Source: an uncultured Duncaniella sp.
Lineage (GTDB): Bacteria > Bacteroidota > Bacteroidia > Bacteroidales > Muribaculaceae
Assembly (NCBI GenBank): GCA_910589485.1
Contig: CAJUSW010000005.1
Location: 167,191-231,190, forward strand
DNA: 64,000 bases
Reading direction: 5' to 3'
A program made the translations under genes and the position numbers. Under the pieces are notes generated by a model. That model searched no databases. It had not been told where the DNA came from and was given only the letters and a program-made list of their open reading frames with translations. Below are positions 62,828 through 64,000 of the stretch, piece after piece (the first letter of the stretch is position 1; each line of letters begins with the position of its first letter).

Positions 62828-63250
62828 GCCTCGAAGAGGCATGGGGTCAACGAAATATGCCCCAATCCGGGCGTCGAAGACGTCCTATAATTTTATGTGT
62901 CGAATTAGTGGGATCGGGATAGACCAGAGGGCCAGAGATCTTTTTATAGGTATAATGGCTCCTGCCAGTCACGGGTGGGAGTCATTGTTTTGAAATAATT
63001 GTAGCAGTATGTCAAGGGGCTCTTGCCGAGCGTTTATTTCAGACTTACGGCTGAAAGGTGATAAGGTTATTATTCAGCGGGGCTGAAGGTTATGGGGTTA
63101 GGAGATTATGGGGTTATAGGGAGGCTTATTTTTGCTATGAATACCATATTTTTTATGCCTTGACCTTGTATTCCATTTCCTTTATTCCTTTTCCTATTTT
63201 CTGTAACCTTATTGCGGGTTCCGGGGGAACGGCGGAGGTCGGCGCTCCGC
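62828..63250. other. Intergenic region with probable terminator
   Basis: About 420 bp. AATGGCTCC (62954) pairs with GGGAGTCATT (62977-62986) and is followed by GTTTTG, a likely terminator of the receptor-kinase-regulator operon. Repeated TATGGGGTTA units lie near 63090-63120. No gene seen. Confidence 0.5.
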
Positions 63251-64000
63251 TCAAGTGGGTATGGGTGGGCGGGGGATTGGTGCATCGTCTGCGGGATGGC
63301 CTTGCGGGCCCTCGCGGGTGGGCAGGCTCCAGCGGAGGATGGACGTTGGGTCGGTGAGGACGAGTATGGCGGTCTCGACCGGGGGCTCGGGTTTCGGGGG
63401 CCTCTGTGTGGTGTGGCCCTGCATGCCGAGGTAGAAGAAGGCGGGAATCTGTTCCCTGTCGACGTTTATGTGTATGACAAGGAAGCCTATGCCGCACAGC
63501 AATGGGAAGAGTGCGGAGCAGAGGCTGAGGAATTTCCCGGGATTGGGTTGCATTGGGGAGTAGCCTTTGTATTCCTGTGCGTTGAGCAGGAGCATGAAGG
63601 CGGGTGAGGTGCCTCGGACGCTGTCGGGGCGGGTGTAGGAGGCGTAACGGATGCGTTTGTGCAACGTTTTTACCTGACGGCGGGTGTAGCCGGTGTATTC
63701 TGGGTACATGCCCGAGAATTCGCGTTGTTTCCCCTCGCGTGAGAGGTAGAGGAGTGCGGTTGCGCCCTCGGGGGATGTGGCGAGTCGGTAGTCGAGATAT
63801 GAGCGGAGGAGGTCGGTGGAGTCGTAGCCTTTTGGGTCTACGATTACGATGGGGCGCGGGCGGGAGAATCGGCGGGCGCGTTCGAGCCGGGATATGACGT
63901 TTTTCTCGACGGGGGTTAGTTCCCGGCCGAGAAAGCGTGAGAATGGGTGACACCATATGTCGGGTCGCCGGATTCGTTTGGTTAGGTGTGTGACCTTGTG
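63251..64000 (-). CDS. Unknown protein, 5' end outside window
   Basis: An open frame runs to the window edge without a start, giving at least 249 residues; a shorter reading from an internal Met at 63709 is not the likely start. It shows RPIVIVDPKGYDSTDLLRSY, then EYTGYTRRQVKTLHKRIRY, and one hydrophobic stretch (LCSALFPLLCGIGFLVIHI) before a Pro-rich end. Other frames in this GC-rich stretch read as low-complexity Arg/Pro/His sequence. No family recognised. Possibly an ATPase-like or membrane-associated protein; this cannot be decided here. Confidence 0.6.
   Translation of the reverse strand, partial: HKVTHLTKRIRRPDIWCHPFSRFLGRELTPVEKNVISRLERARRFSRPRPIVIVDPKGYDSTDLLRSYLDYRLATSPEGATALLYLSREGKQREFSGMYPEYTGYTRRQVKTLHKRIRYASYTRPDSVRGTSPAFMLLLNAQEYKGYSPMQPNPGKFLSLCSALFPLLCGIGFLVIHINVDREQIPAFFYLGMQGHTTQRPPKPEPPVETAILVLTDPTSILRWSLPTREGPQGHPADDAPIPRPPIPT

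Noticed and set aside
63212..63897. Plus-strand frames 63212-63607 and 63604-63897
   Set aside because: Gly/Arg-rich shadow frames opposite the minus-strand gene.
63153..63956. Long minus-strand frame of Arg/Pro/His-rich sequence
   Set aside because: Low-complexity composition typical of an antisense or shifted frame in GC-rich DNA. The overlapping frame from 63251 to the window edge has protein-like composition.

Overview
The window looks like a chromosome segment of a gut Bacteroidales bacterium, most likely of the Muribaculaceae (inference). The reasons are SusC/SusD pairs, promoters of the TTTG-N19-21-TAnnTTTG type, BmgA-type and MobC/relaxase mobilization genes, DUF3408/DUF3871/DUF6371-like accessory genes and an ISAon1-type insertion sequence. 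Base composition is mixed. The chromosomal flanks are GC-richer, and the cargo of elements A, B and C contains AT-rich islands.

Left flank (1-9237): a sialic-acid utilization locus read leftward. Its order is YhcH-family sugar-handling protein, MFS permease, N-acetylneuraminate lyase, N-acylglucosamine 2-epimerase, SusC-like TonB receptor and SusD-like lipoprotein (cut by the window edge). A ROK repressor sits directly upstream with its own terminator. Similar AT-rich motifs lie near both the operon promoter and the ROK promoter.

Middle (about 9.5-56.4 kb): a tandem array of integrated elements that ends at an intact tRNA-Phe(GAA) gene (56323-56395, minus). The 13-bp end of the tRNA gene (GTGGTGCCACCAG) recurs at 12813, 26569 and 45985. 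These copies divide the region into a remnant with a BmgA-type relaxase and a beheaded mobC; element A (about 13.8 kb); element B (about 19.4 kb); and element C (about 10.3 kb). A and B carry related tyrosine recombinases at their left ends and a DUF3408/MobC/relaxase/membrane-protein mobilization set. They also share 12-bp-spaced GTGGTGAC-like repeats near their ends. A adds an AlbA/Schlafen-type protein, a DUF3987-type ATPase, a DUF6371-type zinc protein, two clusters of 9-bp iterons, and an ankyrin/membrane-protein operon behind a radical-SAM fragment. B adds a KAP-type NTPase, another AlbA protein, a degenerate RteB-like regulator, a four-gene redox operon with a divergent AraC regulator, a primase gene split by a 74-bp palindromic insertion, and an IS whose right end touches B's terminal repeats. 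C has a different integrase next to the tRNA, a HepT/MntA toxin-antitoxin pair, a lipoprotein/membrane-protein cluster, DUF3871, winged-helix and DGQHR-type proteins, and no relaxase. At C's left end sits a second tRNA-Phe copy interrupted by a 33-bp hairpin.

Right flank (56.4-64 kb): chromosomal genes for a secreted SGNH esterase, O6-alkylguanine-DNA alkyltransferase, an outer-membrane beta-barrel receptor followed at once by a LytS-type kinase and a LytTR response regulator, and a partial unknown gene leaving the window.

The most interesting features are the three-element tRNA-Phe array with a transcription terminator next to each junction, the hairpin-interrupted tRNA copy, the iteron clusters, and the branched structured sequence just upstream of mobC in element A.
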